From Armatimonadota bacterium (GTDB lineage: Bacteria > Armatimonadota > Zipacnadia > Zipacnadales > UBA11051), in NCBI GenBank assembly GCA_003542955.1, contig DPJP01000141.1, forward strand, positions 36,819-43,017: a stretch of 6,199 nucleotides of DNA, in the 5' to 3' direction. Shown one piece after another: positions 1 through 6,198 of the stretch. The position numbers and the translations under genes are program-made. The notes beneath the pieces were generated by a model that was not told where the DNA came from, did not search any database, and saw only the letters and a list, made by a program, of their open reading frames with translations. Position 1 is the first letter of the stretch. Each line of letters begins with the position of its first letter.

Positions 1-3000
1 ATGTTGAGCACCTCGACATCAACGGAGGCATCCTGCGACAAGGCGAAGCTGACCTGCACCCCGCCGGCGTTTGTCGCCATCGTCTGCAACCCGGTGATGG
101 TAAGCGCCGCGGTTGTCTGCTCACCGATGGTAACCTCGAACTTGCGCGCCGCGCCGTCGCCCGCCGGATCGTAGCTGTAGGCCGTCGCGGTGCGCATGTT
201 GATGGTGCGGCCCGTGGCCGTGTCCACGAGCTTGATGCGGTAGCGGGCGGGAACCTGGCTCAGGTCGGGCCAGCTCAGCACCACGGGCTGTCCGGCGGCG
301 GCCGTGAGCACGCTCAGCTCCCACGTCTGCGAGCCGTTGACAGCTTTGACGAAGCTCGTGGCAACCCGGTTCCCACTCTCATCGGCCACGCTCAAGTCCA
401 CCGAGCCGTCGACCATCGGCGGCGAAGCGACCCCCGAGAGCTGCGCGGCATCGGGATTGACGCCGATGAAGTTGTCGGTATCGGACATCTGCCCGCAGGA
501 GGCGACAAGCCGGAGCGTCCAGTGATTGTCATCGACCACGGGTTTGACCGTCTTCGAGAAGTCCACCGAGGCCACGCCCGCCGGACGCGGGAGCTGCAGC
601 ACTCCGGGCTCGAAGGACCGGAAGTAGAAGCCCTGGTCCTTGGGTATCTCCTGCTCGGCGAAGGTCATGTACTCGCTGATGAGCTTGTAGCTGTTGGTGT
701 AGGGATCGAAGCGCCAGAAGTAGTCACGCGCATAGCCGATGGCGTTGGCCTCGGCGAGGCTCATCTCGTTGTTGAAGACGGTGATCCGCGAGCCGGCTAC
801 CGGTGTAGCCACCCCGTAGGGATTGCCGAGTTGATTCCAGCCGGGGACCACGTTGATCAGGTAGTTGCCCGCCGGCGGCGGCATGCCGCTGATGTTGAGC
901 ACGGTTCCGGTGGTGCTCGAGTACCAGAAGCCGCGACCCAGGCGCTGCTCGAGGAAGGCCGCGTTGGGTGAATCGGCGTAGACAACGTACGCGCCCTGGC
1001 CGCCGTTGGCCTCCGGGTCCCAGCGGGCCAGCTTCAGGTCGCCCGGATTGGCGGCGCCGAAGATCGCGCCCATGTTGCGGTTATGCGGCTGAGCGCCGAT
1101 GGCGATCATCTTCAGCCCCGGCGGGTAGCTGACCGTGAAGTTGGGGCTCGCGACGACGGGCCCGGCGACGGCGACGTCGAGGATCTCGTTGGGCTCCCAA
1201 TCCGGGTGGCGCTTGATGTCCTGGACGGTGACGGCGTAGTAGTACTCAACGCCGTCCACGACCTCTTCCTCCTCGGTGGCCGGGTTATCGGCGTCCACGT
1301 AGCTCTTGGTATTGGCGTTGGTGATCACCGCGAGCGGCGCGCCCATACCCTCGACATTGGTGAATGGGGTCGTGGCGCGCCAGATGCGATATGCGCCGAA
1401 GTCGGCCGGCGGGACGTAGGTGCTCCAGCTCAGACCTATTGCGCCGCCGGTGTCGCCCTGGATGTCCGCGGCAATCAGTTGGCCCGGCGCAAGCGCGTCC
1501 GGCGGCGTGTCGTCGCGCGCCTGAACCGGCCCGACGGAGTTGGTGAACACGATGTTGCTCCCATCGCGCACGCCCACGCGATAGTAGTAGTCACGGTAGT
1601 CCGTGACCAGCGTATCGACGAAGTTCGTCGTGCCCGCCGGGACGGTGCCACCGGGCAGCGTGGCGAAGCTACCGGCCTCACCCGTGTCGGAGCGCTGCAC
1701 GGTGTACCCGACGACGTCGTTGGCGCCGCGACCGTCATCGGTCGACTTGCTCCAGGCGACGGTCATGCTGCCGCCGCTGTCGTTGGGCGTATCGTAGGCC
1801 ATGATCGAGCGCGGCAGTGCGGGCGGGATGTCATCGAGGGCCTTATCGGCGTTCACGCGTCCCGCGCCGATTGAGCCCACATATTCGGAGTTGACCGAGT
1901 CAATGTTGTCGGCCGCGGACCGTATCTGATTCACGACCGAGGCGGGGGTGAACTGCGGGAACTGGGCCCTGACCAGGGAGGCCACACCGGCTACCACTCC
2001 ACAGGCCATCGAGCAGCCACTGTACGACCTGTAGTAACTGGAGAAGCCCGCAACCGCTGGCTCATACACCGCGCAGCTCCAGATGTTCTGGCCCGGCGCC
2101 ATCACATCGATGAAGCTGCGTGAAGACTGGTCGACGGCCGATCCCTCCGAAAACCACCACTCCCAGACTCTATCATACGAGTCGGTTGCGCCCACGCCGA
2201 TGACGTTGTTATCAGAGTAGTTCGGGCCGTCGTTACAGATGGGTGAGCGCCAACTGCTCACCTGGTCGGTATAGACCTCGCCGGCGTCACCCGCGGCTGC
2301 AACCACGACGACGCCGCTCCCCACGGCATTGGCGATCGTGTCTGTCCACACATCTGAGTAGGCGCCCTGGAAGCTCAGGCAGATTACCGTTGCGCCGTTG
2401 GCGACCGCATAGTCAACGGCGTCCATACCGTCGCTGCTGTCAACTGTGCCCAGTTCGGGGTCCATACACCGCAGCGGCATGATGCGGCAGTTCCAGTCAA
2501 CGCCTGCGATACCCTCAGTGTTGTTTGTTGTCGCGCCGATGATGCCGGCGACGTGTGTTCCGTGACTGACGTAGGTGTTCGATGCCCCGTCGACGGGTGT
2601 GGCAGATGGGTCATTGTCGCCGTCGAGGAAGTCCCACCCGAATATGTCGTCTACGTAGCCGTTGTTGTCGTTATCCACCGCGTCACCGGGCGTCTCGGCC
2701 GCGTTCTGCCAGATGCGGTTGAGCAGGTCGGGGTGATCCAGATCGATCCCACTGTCAACCACTGCAACGACCTGGTTGGTCGAGCCCGTCTGGGTATCCC
2801 ACGCCGCGGGTGCGGAGATCTTGGGCAGATGCCACTGGGTGCCGTAGTACCAGTCGTTGGGAACCCTCAGGGCATACATCAGCCGATCGGGCTCGGCAAG
2901 CTCAACCTGCGGCAAGGCCATATACTCGCGGCAGGCATCAACGACGCGGACACCGGGTGGGAGCTTGAGCAGAAGCAGGTGCCGTGCTGCATAACGACGG

Positions 3001-3308
3001 AGCAACTCGGCCCCCGTCTGATCCAGCAGGTCGGCGATGTCCTGATCTGTGGCTCCACTGCGAAGCCTGACGAGGACCTGACCATCCCTGGCAAGGTCCG
3101 GGACAACTCGCGGACCCATCTCGCCGGGGATGCACAGCGCCTGCGAGGATACCACCACCGTGCCGGTGGTGTGGGTGGCCTGGGGTACAATCGGTTGGGC
3201 CACCGCTGCCGCAAGACTCAGGCAGAGAAGAATGAATAGAAGAAGTCCGGGCACAGCAATACGGCGAACACCGGCGGCCGGCCTCGATCCGATGCGGGAG
3301 TTGATCAC
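1..3308 (-). CDS. Secreted subtilisin-like (S8) serine peptidase with fibronectin-III-like and beta-rich C-terminal modules; 3' end outside window
   Basis: Exported endopeptidase of the subtilase family. 1102 codons are open without a stop and the C-terminus lies beyond the left edge. The GTG start at 3308 follows AGGAGGAG at 7 nt. Residues 1-37 form a signal peptide: arginines at 5, 9, 15 and 16, a Leu/Ile-rich core from 19, and probable cleavage after AVA. Residues about 76-147 resemble an I9-type propeptide. The catalytic domain spans about 160-490 with Asp185 (VVDSGID), His249 (SHGTHVAG) and Ser433 (GCSMAC). Residues 212-221 (DNDNNGYVDD) look like a calcium loop. Oddities: the oxyanion-hole Asn is Asp341 (AAGDAG), the serine motif is GCSMACGV instead of GTSMAxPHV, and seven cysteines lie in the domain. 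Two fibronectin-III-like domains follow (about 495-598 and 601-720). Tryptophan-rich modules follow them (about 723-920), then a beta region around W930 and W1013. From about 1080 it reads like a FlgD/Ig-like tail (VSFALSQDASVDVEVLN). The family is certain; activity and target are not. Confidence 0.93.
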   Translation of the reverse strand, partial: MINSRIGSRPAAGVRRIAVPGLLLFILLCLSLAAAVAQPIVPQATHTTGTVVVSSQALCIPGEMGPRVVPDLARDGQVLVRLRSGATDQDIADLLDQTGAELLRRYAARHLLLLKLPPGVRVVDACREYMALPQVELAEPDRLMYALRVPNDWYYGTQWHLPKISAPAAWDTQTGSTNQVVAVVDSGIDLDHPDLLNRIWQNAAETPGDAVDNDNNGYVDDIFGWDFLDGDNDPSATPVDGASNTYVSHGTHVAGIIGATTNNTEGIAGVDWNCRIMPLRCMDPELGTVDSSDGMDAVDYAVANGATVICLSFQGAYSDVWTDTIANAVGSGVVVVAAAGDAGEVYTDQVSSWRSPICNDGPNYSDNNVIGVGATDSYDRVWEWWFSEGSAVDQSSRSFIDVMAPGQNIWSCAVYEPAVAGFSSYYRSYSGCSMACGVVAGVASLVRAQFPQFTPASVVNQIRSAADNIDSVNSEYVGSIGAGRVNADKALDDIPPALPRSIMAYDTPNDSGGSMTVAWSKSTDDGRGANDVVGYTVQRSDTGEAGSFATLPGGTVPAGTTNFVDTLVTDYRDYYYRVGVRDGSNIVFTNSVGPVQARDDTPPDALAPGQLIAADIQGDTGGAIGLSWSTYVPPADFGAYRIWRATTPFTNVEGMGAPLAVITNANTKSYVDADNPATEEEEVVDGVEYYYAVTVQDIKRHPDWEPNEILDVAVAGPVVASPNFTVSYPPGLKMIAIGAQPHNRNMGAIFGAANPGDLKLARWDPEANGGQGAYVVYADSPNAAFLEQRLGRGFWYSSTTGTVLNISGMPPPAGNYLINVVPGWNQLGNPYGVATPVAGSRITVFNNEMSLAEANAIGYARDYFWRFDPYTNSYKLISEYMTFAEQEIPKDQGFYFRSFEPGVLQLPRPAGVASVDFSKTVKPVVDDNHWTLRLVASCGQMSDTDNFIGVNPDAAQLSGVASPPMVDGSVDLSVADESGNRVATSFVKAVNGSQTWELSVLTAAAGQPVVLSWPDLSQVPARYRIKLVDTATGRTINMRTATAYSYDPAGDGAARKFEVTIGEQTTAALTITGLQTMATNAGGVQVSFALSQDASVDVEVLN

Positions 3309-3315
3309 GACAGAT

Positions 3316-3323
3316 CTCCTCCT
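3316..3323 (-). promoter_or_regulatory. Ribosome binding site deciding the GTG start of the S8 peptidase
   Basis: The minus strand reads AGGAGGAG, a near-perfect anti-16S match, 7 nt before the GTG at 3308. This supports a GTG start. No in-frame ATG closer to the signal peptide would keep its arginine-rich n-region. Confidence 0.85.
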
Positions 3324-3398
3324 GTGACCTAGGTTGTCGTGGCCCCTCCGGCAGCATAAGGAGCATCCCGGATGCCGCGCGGGAAGGGTAGTCCTGAT

Positions 3399-3425
3399 AT
3401 TATAACCAACGCTGAGCCAAGTCAA
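3399..3425 (-). promoter_or_regulatory. Sigma-70-type promoter of the S8 peptidase gene
   Basis: On the minus strand TTGACT (3425-3420, five of six consensus bases) is followed after 15 bp by a perfect TATAAT (3404-3399). The local AT-rich patch stands out in an otherwise GC-rich gap. Transcription would begin near 3392, giving a leader of roughly 80-85 nt before the GTG at 3308. The 15-bp spacer is shorter than the 17-bp optimum. A shifted -10 (TAATAT) would give 17 bp but matches the consensus less well. This is inferred from sequence only. Confidence 0.6.
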
Positions 3426-3556
3426 CAAGAGACTCCCCGGTGACCCGCGCGCATTGTGCGGCAATCGGCCGCGCAAGGCACTATCTGCCCCCGTCGTCGT
3501 CTCCGTTACTCCGGTGTCCCTTCCACGTACGCGCAGGGCTCTCCTTCAACAGGCGA

Positions 3557-3580
3557 GGCGGTACCATACCTGCTACCGCC
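3557..3580 (-). terminator. Possible terminator hairpin after the phosphodiesterase-like gene
   Basis: The minus strand can form a stem of GGCGGTA with TACCGCC (7 bp, perfect) around a 10-nt loop, starting about 40 nt past the stop codon at 3620. No U-run follows, so it is not a classical intrinsic terminator. It could instead be a 3'-end stabilising hairpin or chance pairing in GC-rich DNA. Confidence 0.3.
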
Positions 3581-3598
3581 ACCCAGTCCGCGCCCTCT

Positions 3599-3612
3599 GT
3601 GCCGAGTGGCAC
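3599..3612 (-). terminator. Small hairpin immediately after the phosphodiesterase-like stop codon
   Basis: GTGCC and GGCAC form a perfect 5-bp stem with a 4-nt loop (ACTC), beginning 7 nt after the stop codon at 3620-3622. There is no U-tract. It may contribute to ending the two-gene transcript together with the hairpin at 3557-3580, but it is short enough to be chance. Confidence 0.2.
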
Positions 3613-3619
3613 GCAGATA

Positions 3620-4390
3620 TCAGCGCGTCCACGTGCACGGCACCAGGCTGTCCTCATCCGCCTCCGTCCCGTGTGAGCCCCGACCCTTCTCCGTATCGTG
3701 CTGGCCGTGGTCGGCCAGGATCATGATGCCGTACCCCAGCGGAATCAGCGCATCAACGAGCAGCCTGAGCCTGTCATCGGTCTGATGCAGATAGGGAATG
3801 ACCTCCGGCGAGGACGGCATGTGTTTGTGGAAGACATCATCGGTCGTGACGAGCTGGGTGATGACGAAGTCGGGCTGCTGGGTCCGGGCGATGCGGATGA
3901 CCCGGTCGGCCACCAGATCGTCCTCGAAGCGCGGCAGCCGCTCGGCGACGTGGGCGTAGCGGCCGACCAGGGCGGTCATCGTGCAGTCCTCCTGGCCCAC
4001 CGAAGCGCCGCGGCGCCCCGCCTCCGCAAGCGTATCGAAGATGCTCTCGCACGCGAGATCATCCGCCTTCGTGGCTATGGCGTGCACCGACTGGTCACCG
4101 CCGGTCAGCATCGTCGCGAAGTTCACAGGCGTGATCGTCGGCATGACGGCCCGCAACACAACATGGTTGGCGTCAATCAGTGATGAAAGGTACGGCATCT
4201 CGTCGCGCCACAGCGTCCAGGGATGCATGCCGAGGGCGTCGGGCGCCAGCAGCGCGAGACGTTCCGAGCCATTCAGAGCACGGTGGATACGCTCTATCGG
4301 GCGGCCCAGGGCGCCCGCGGGTGTGCGGACATTGAGAATGGCGGCAATAGTTGGCGCAATGTCGGTCATCGAGTAGATTTCTGACTGCAT
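3620..4390 (-). CDS. Alkaline-phosphatase-superfamily phosphodiesterase/nucleotide-pyrophosphatase-like protein, apparently circularly permuted
   Basis: 256 aa, without signal peptide or membrane segment, so predicted cytoplasmic. It looks like a metal-dependent hydrolase of the type I phosphodiesterase / alkaline phosphatase fold. Candidate metal and catalytic residues, in order, are Asp51 in LLAPDALG, nucleophile Thr87 in PTITPVNFATMLTG, Asp184/Asp185 with His188/His190 in TTDDVFHKHMPS, Asp227-His228 in ADHGQHD and His240 in GSHGTEADED. The set is complete, so catalysis is plausible; the substrate (nucleotide, phospholipid head group, phosphonate or other ester) cannot be read. Residues 10-30 (MTDIAPTIAAIL onward) resemble the DIAPT segment that normally lies near the C-terminus of this superfamily, while this protein ends only 16 residues after His240. 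The ATG at 4390 is chosen because GGAGG lies 9 nt upstream; the frame stays open further upstream but with unrelated Arg/Cys-rich sequence that overlaps the repair gene. It starts 58 bp after that gene, probably in one operon. Confidence 0.85.
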   Translation of the reverse strand: MQSEIYSMTDIAPTIAAILNVRTPAGALGRPIERIHRALNGSERLALLAPDALGMHPWTLWRDEMPYLSSLIDANHVVLRAVMPTITPVNFATMLTGGDQSVHAIATKADDLACESIFDTLAEAGRRGASVGQEDCTMTALVGRYAHVAERLPRFEDDLVADRVIRIARTQQPDFVITQLVTTDDVFHKHMPSSPEVIPYLHQTDDRLRLLVDALIPLGYGIMILADHGQHDTEKGRGSHGTEADEDSLVPCTWTR

Positions 4391-4399
4391 GGAGTTCTG

Positions 4400-4404
4400 C
4401 CTCC
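4400..4404 (-). promoter_or_regulatory. Ribosome binding site deciding the start of the phosphodiesterase-like gene
   Basis: The minus strand reads GGAGG with a 9-nt spacer to the ATG at 4390. The next in-frame ATG (4369, before TDIAPT) has no comparable purine run. The open frame extending upstream to 4633 overlaps the repair gene and lacks family similarity. Confidence 0.75.
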
Positions 4405-4448
4405 GAGTCCAGATGAGTGCGGGTGCGATGCGTCGGCTGCGGCGCGTC

Positions 4449-5981
4449 TCAACATAGTTCTGCAAACACTCGCGGCAGGGCGGGCAGCAGGTCGGTGGCC
4501 ACAATGCCGCGCGGGCCCAGGCGTTCGGCGGCGATGTCGCCCGCGCGCCCATGGACCCACACTGCTGCCCACGCCGCACTCGCTGCCGGCATGCCGCCCG
4601 CGGCAAAGGCCCCGACGACGCCACTGAGCACATCGCCCATCCCGCCGCCTGCCATGGCGCTGCTGCCCGTTGTGTTGATCCACGCCTCTCCGCCCGGCTC
4701 TGCCGTCACGGTACCGGCGCCCTTGAGCACCACGGTGCATCCCAGCTTCTCCGCGCACTCCCGCGCAATTGCCACGCGGTCACTCTGTATCTTTTCGATA
4801 CTCAGGTCGATCAGGCGCGCCAGCTCACCGGGGTGGGGCGTGATAGTCAACTTGCAGGAGCGCTCGACCAGTTGCTGCGCGTTCCCGGCGAAGGCGTTGA
4901 TACCGTCGGCATCCAGGACTACGCGCCCGGTGACCAGTGTGATCAAGTCCCTGACCAGCTCGGCGGTTGCCGGTTGCGAACCCAGCCCCGGGCCGAGGAC
5001 AACCGCGTCGGCGGACAGCGCCAGGGCGAGTATCTCCTCAGTGTTGCGGGGGCGCAGGTAGCCGCATCCGTGGTCCATCAACGGTGCGGACATGGCCTCG
5101 GTGCACTTCTGCTCGAGAATCGGGTTGAGCGACGCCGGGCAGGCGAGAGTGACCAGACCCGCGCCGGCGCGCATTGCCGCGTTCGCCGCCATCGCCGCCG
5201 CGCCGGTCAGGCCCCCCGACCCGGCGATCACCAGCAGTCTACCGGCGTCACCCTTGTGCGCATCGGGCCGGCGGGGAGAGATTGCGGCGGCAGCATCGGC
5301 CGCCTCGACAATCCAGGTCGGGGGAGTCGCCCCGCAAACGGCCTCCGGGGCCAGGCCGATGGGCGCCACGCGGATCCGCCCGCAACTGGCGCGGCCCGGG
5401 TGCAGGTAGAGCCCCTGCTTGGGCAGGCCGAAGGTCACCGTGATATCCGCGTGGGAAACAGGGCCAAGTAGCCTGCCAGTATCGGCGTCGAGCCCCGACG
5501 GCACGTCCACCGCCACAACCGGCTTCCGATGCGCACCAAAAAGCCCCAACACCTCGGCCATCCGTCCACTGACGGCGCCGCTGAGGCCCGTCCCGAGCAA
5601 GGCGTCGATGACGACGTCGGCATGCTCCAGCAGATCGAGGATAGCTGCATCATCCGGATTCTCGCTGATGGAGATGCCGAAGGCGCGGGCATGCTTCAGG
5701 TTGAGCCCGGCATCCCCGCGCACCTGGGAGATGTCGCCGATGAGAGCGATCGCAGTCTCATAGCCCCGCTCAGTCAGGTGTCGGGCGGCCACAAAGCCGT
5801 CGCCACCGTTGTTGCCCTTGCCGGCCAGAACCAGCACGCGTCCGCCGGGCGGCAGCAACTCGACCGCGGCATCCGCCACCGCGTGCCCGGCATTCTCCAT
5901 GAGCACGCAACCGGGGAAGCCATAGTCCTCGATGGTCGCGCGGTCGATCTCGCGCATCTGCCCCGCCGTGACGGCTCTCAT
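4449..5981 (-). CDS. nnr: Bifunctional NAD(P)H-hydrate epimerase / ADP-dependent (S)-NAD(P)H-hydrate dehydratase
   Basis: Metabolite-repair enzyme of 510 aa, the normal size for the two-domain (YjeF-type) fusion. It is predicted cytoplasmic. The N-terminal domain (about 1-215) epimerises R- and S-NAD(P)HX. Its marks are MENAG (28-32), GKGNNGGDGFVAARH (54-68), VIDALLGTGLSG with Asp126, VAVDVPSGLDADTG (156-169) and FGLPKQGLY with Lys188. The C-terminal ribokinase-like domain (about 225-505) dehydrates S-NAD(P)HX using ADP (or ATP). It shows HKGDAGRLLVIAGS (242-255), VVLGPGLGS (327-335), VVLDADGINAFA (354-365), TPHPGELARL (381-390), VVLKGAGT (417-424) and catalytic Asp450 in GGGMGDVLSG. The stretch before it reads NTTGSSAMAG where relatives usually have N-x-TGNPGMATG, a mild deviation. 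The ATG at 5981 has a GGTGAGG site and begins MRAVTAGQMREID, as family members do; an upstream in-frame TTG at 6011 would add ten unconserved residues. It leads a probable two-gene operon. No clear promoter was found upstream. Confidence 0.96.
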   Translation of the reverse strand: MRAVTAGQMREIDRATIEDYGFPGCVLMENAGHAVADAAVELLPPGGRVLVLAGKGNNGGDGFVAARHLTERGYETAIALIGDISQVRGDAGLNLKHARAFGISISENPDDAAILDLLEHADVVIDALLGTGLSGAVSGRMAEVLGLFGAHRKPVVAVDVPSGLDADTGRLLGPVSHADITVTFGLPKQGLYLHPGRASCGRIRVAPIGLAPEAVCGATPPTWIVEAADAAAAISPRRPDAHKGDAGRLLVIAGSGGLTGAAAMAANAAMRAGAGLVTLACPASLNPILEQKCTEAMSAPLMDHGCGYLRPRNTEEILALALSADAVVLGPGLGSQPATAELVRDLITLVTGRVVLDADGINAFAGNAQQLVERSCKLTITPHPGELARLIDLSIEKIQSDRVAIARECAEKLGCTVVLKGAGTVTAEPGGEAWINTTGSSAMAGGGMGDVLSGVVGAFAAGGMPAASAAWAAVWVHGRAGDIAAERLGPRGIVATDLLPALPRVFAELC

Positions 5982-5986
5982 CTGGT

Positions 5987-5993
5987 CCTCACC
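5987..5993 (-). promoter_or_regulatory. Ribosome binding site of the NAD(P)H-hydrate repair gene
   Basis: The minus strand reads GGTGAGG, ending 5 nt before the ATG at 5981. It decides between this start and the upstream in-frame TTG at 6011, which would place the site inside the coding sequence. Confidence 0.7.
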
Positions 5994-6138
5994 CCGGAAC
6001 GATCCCACCAACTCGCCTGTCCGCAGCCGGATTGTTCGCGCGAGAGCACGAGCATCCCTGCCCGCGCGGTGGGGGAGAGTCTGGACGAGCGGGGACTGGG
6101 CTGCGCCTTAGCCTCCGGCAAAGGGGCGGTCTGTTAGC
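5994..6138. other. Non-coding leader region upstream of the repair gene
   Basis: I see no supported gene here on either strand. The plus-strand open frame covering it continues through the antisense of the repair gene and is a shadow. No TTGACA/TATAAT-like pair was found upstream of the ATG at 5981, so the promoter is either atypical or beyond the right edge, in which case the operon may include an upstream gene. Confidence 0.5.
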
Positions 6139-6198
6139 CCGCCGGCTTGCCGGCGGTCTCTCAATCGCCGGCCCGCCGGCGATCTCTCAATCGCCGGC
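6139..6198. repeat. Tandem 26-bp hairpin-forming repeat, two full copies plus a degenerate one, reaching the window edge
   Basis: Two copies of a 24-base core lie at 6149-6172 and 6175-6198, a 26-bp period, differing at only one base (G6156 versus A6182). The core is itself an inverted repeat: in the second copy GCCGGCGA pairs perfectly with TCGCCGGC around the loop TCTCTCAA, and in the first copy one pair becomes a G-T wobble. The junctions are also dyads: CCGCCGGC-tt-GCCGGCGG (6139-6156) and TCGCCGGC-cc-GCCGGCGA (6165-6182). A degenerate earlier unit can be traced back to about 6128. The array may extend beyond the right edge. It could be a REP-like intergenic element or a 3'-end structure of an unseen upstream gene. 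Confidence 0.8.

Larger units (their letters stand above)
3309..3619. other. Intergenic region between the phosphodiesterase-like gene and the S8 peptidase gene
   Basis: No convincing gene lies in this 311-bp stretch. The short open frames on the plus strand have low-complexity Arg/Pro/Ser-rich translations with no recognisable motif. It holds, in transcription order, two small dyads just past the upstream stop (3599-3612 and 3557-3580), a GC-rich featureless stretch, the TTGACT/TATAAT promoter (3425-3399), a very short dyad in the predicted leader (3363-3375, gcatc/gatgc) and the peptidase ribosome binding site. No riboswitch or operator could be recognised. Confidence 0.6.

Noticed and set aside
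1083..1874. Plus-strand open frame of 263 codons within the peptidase region
   Set aside because: It is antisense to the fibronectin-III-like part of the peptidase, which reads through continuously with sensible domain sequence; no motif is seen in the plus-strand translation.
3210..3230. Lipoprotein signal in the peptidase N-terminus (ILLC at residues 26-29)
   Set aside because: The residue before Cys29 is Leu, which does not fit a lipobox, and a typical signal peptidase I site (AVA before Gln38) follows.
2553..3239. Plus-strand open frame of 228 codons opposite the peptidase propeptide and catalytic region
   Set aside because: It is antisense to the conserved Asp185 region and prodomain, and no recognisable fold or ribosome binding site supports it.
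4391..4633. N-terminal extension of the phosphodiesterase-like protein by 81 residues
   Set aside because: The extension overlaps the end of the repair gene, is Arg/Cys/Pro-rich without similarity to the family, and a good GGAGG site precedes the ATG at 4390.
4551..5471. Long open frame on the plus strand (306 codons) opposite the repair gene
   Set aside because: It lies wholly antisense to a gene with complete family motifs, and its translation is an Arg/Gly/Ala-rich composition typical of GC-rich shadow frames.
5982..6011. Upstream TTG start for the repair enzyme, adding ten residues
   Set aside because: The family normally begins at MRAVTAxQMREID, and the GGTGAGG ribosome binding site sits just before the ATG at 5981, inside the proposed extension.
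5529..6137. Plus-strand open frame of 202 codons spanning the repair gene start and leader
   Set aside because: Most of it is antisense to the epimerase domain and it shows no family similarity.
6139..6198. CRISPR array
   Set aside because: The repeats abut with only 2 bp between the 24-base cores; there are no unique spacers.
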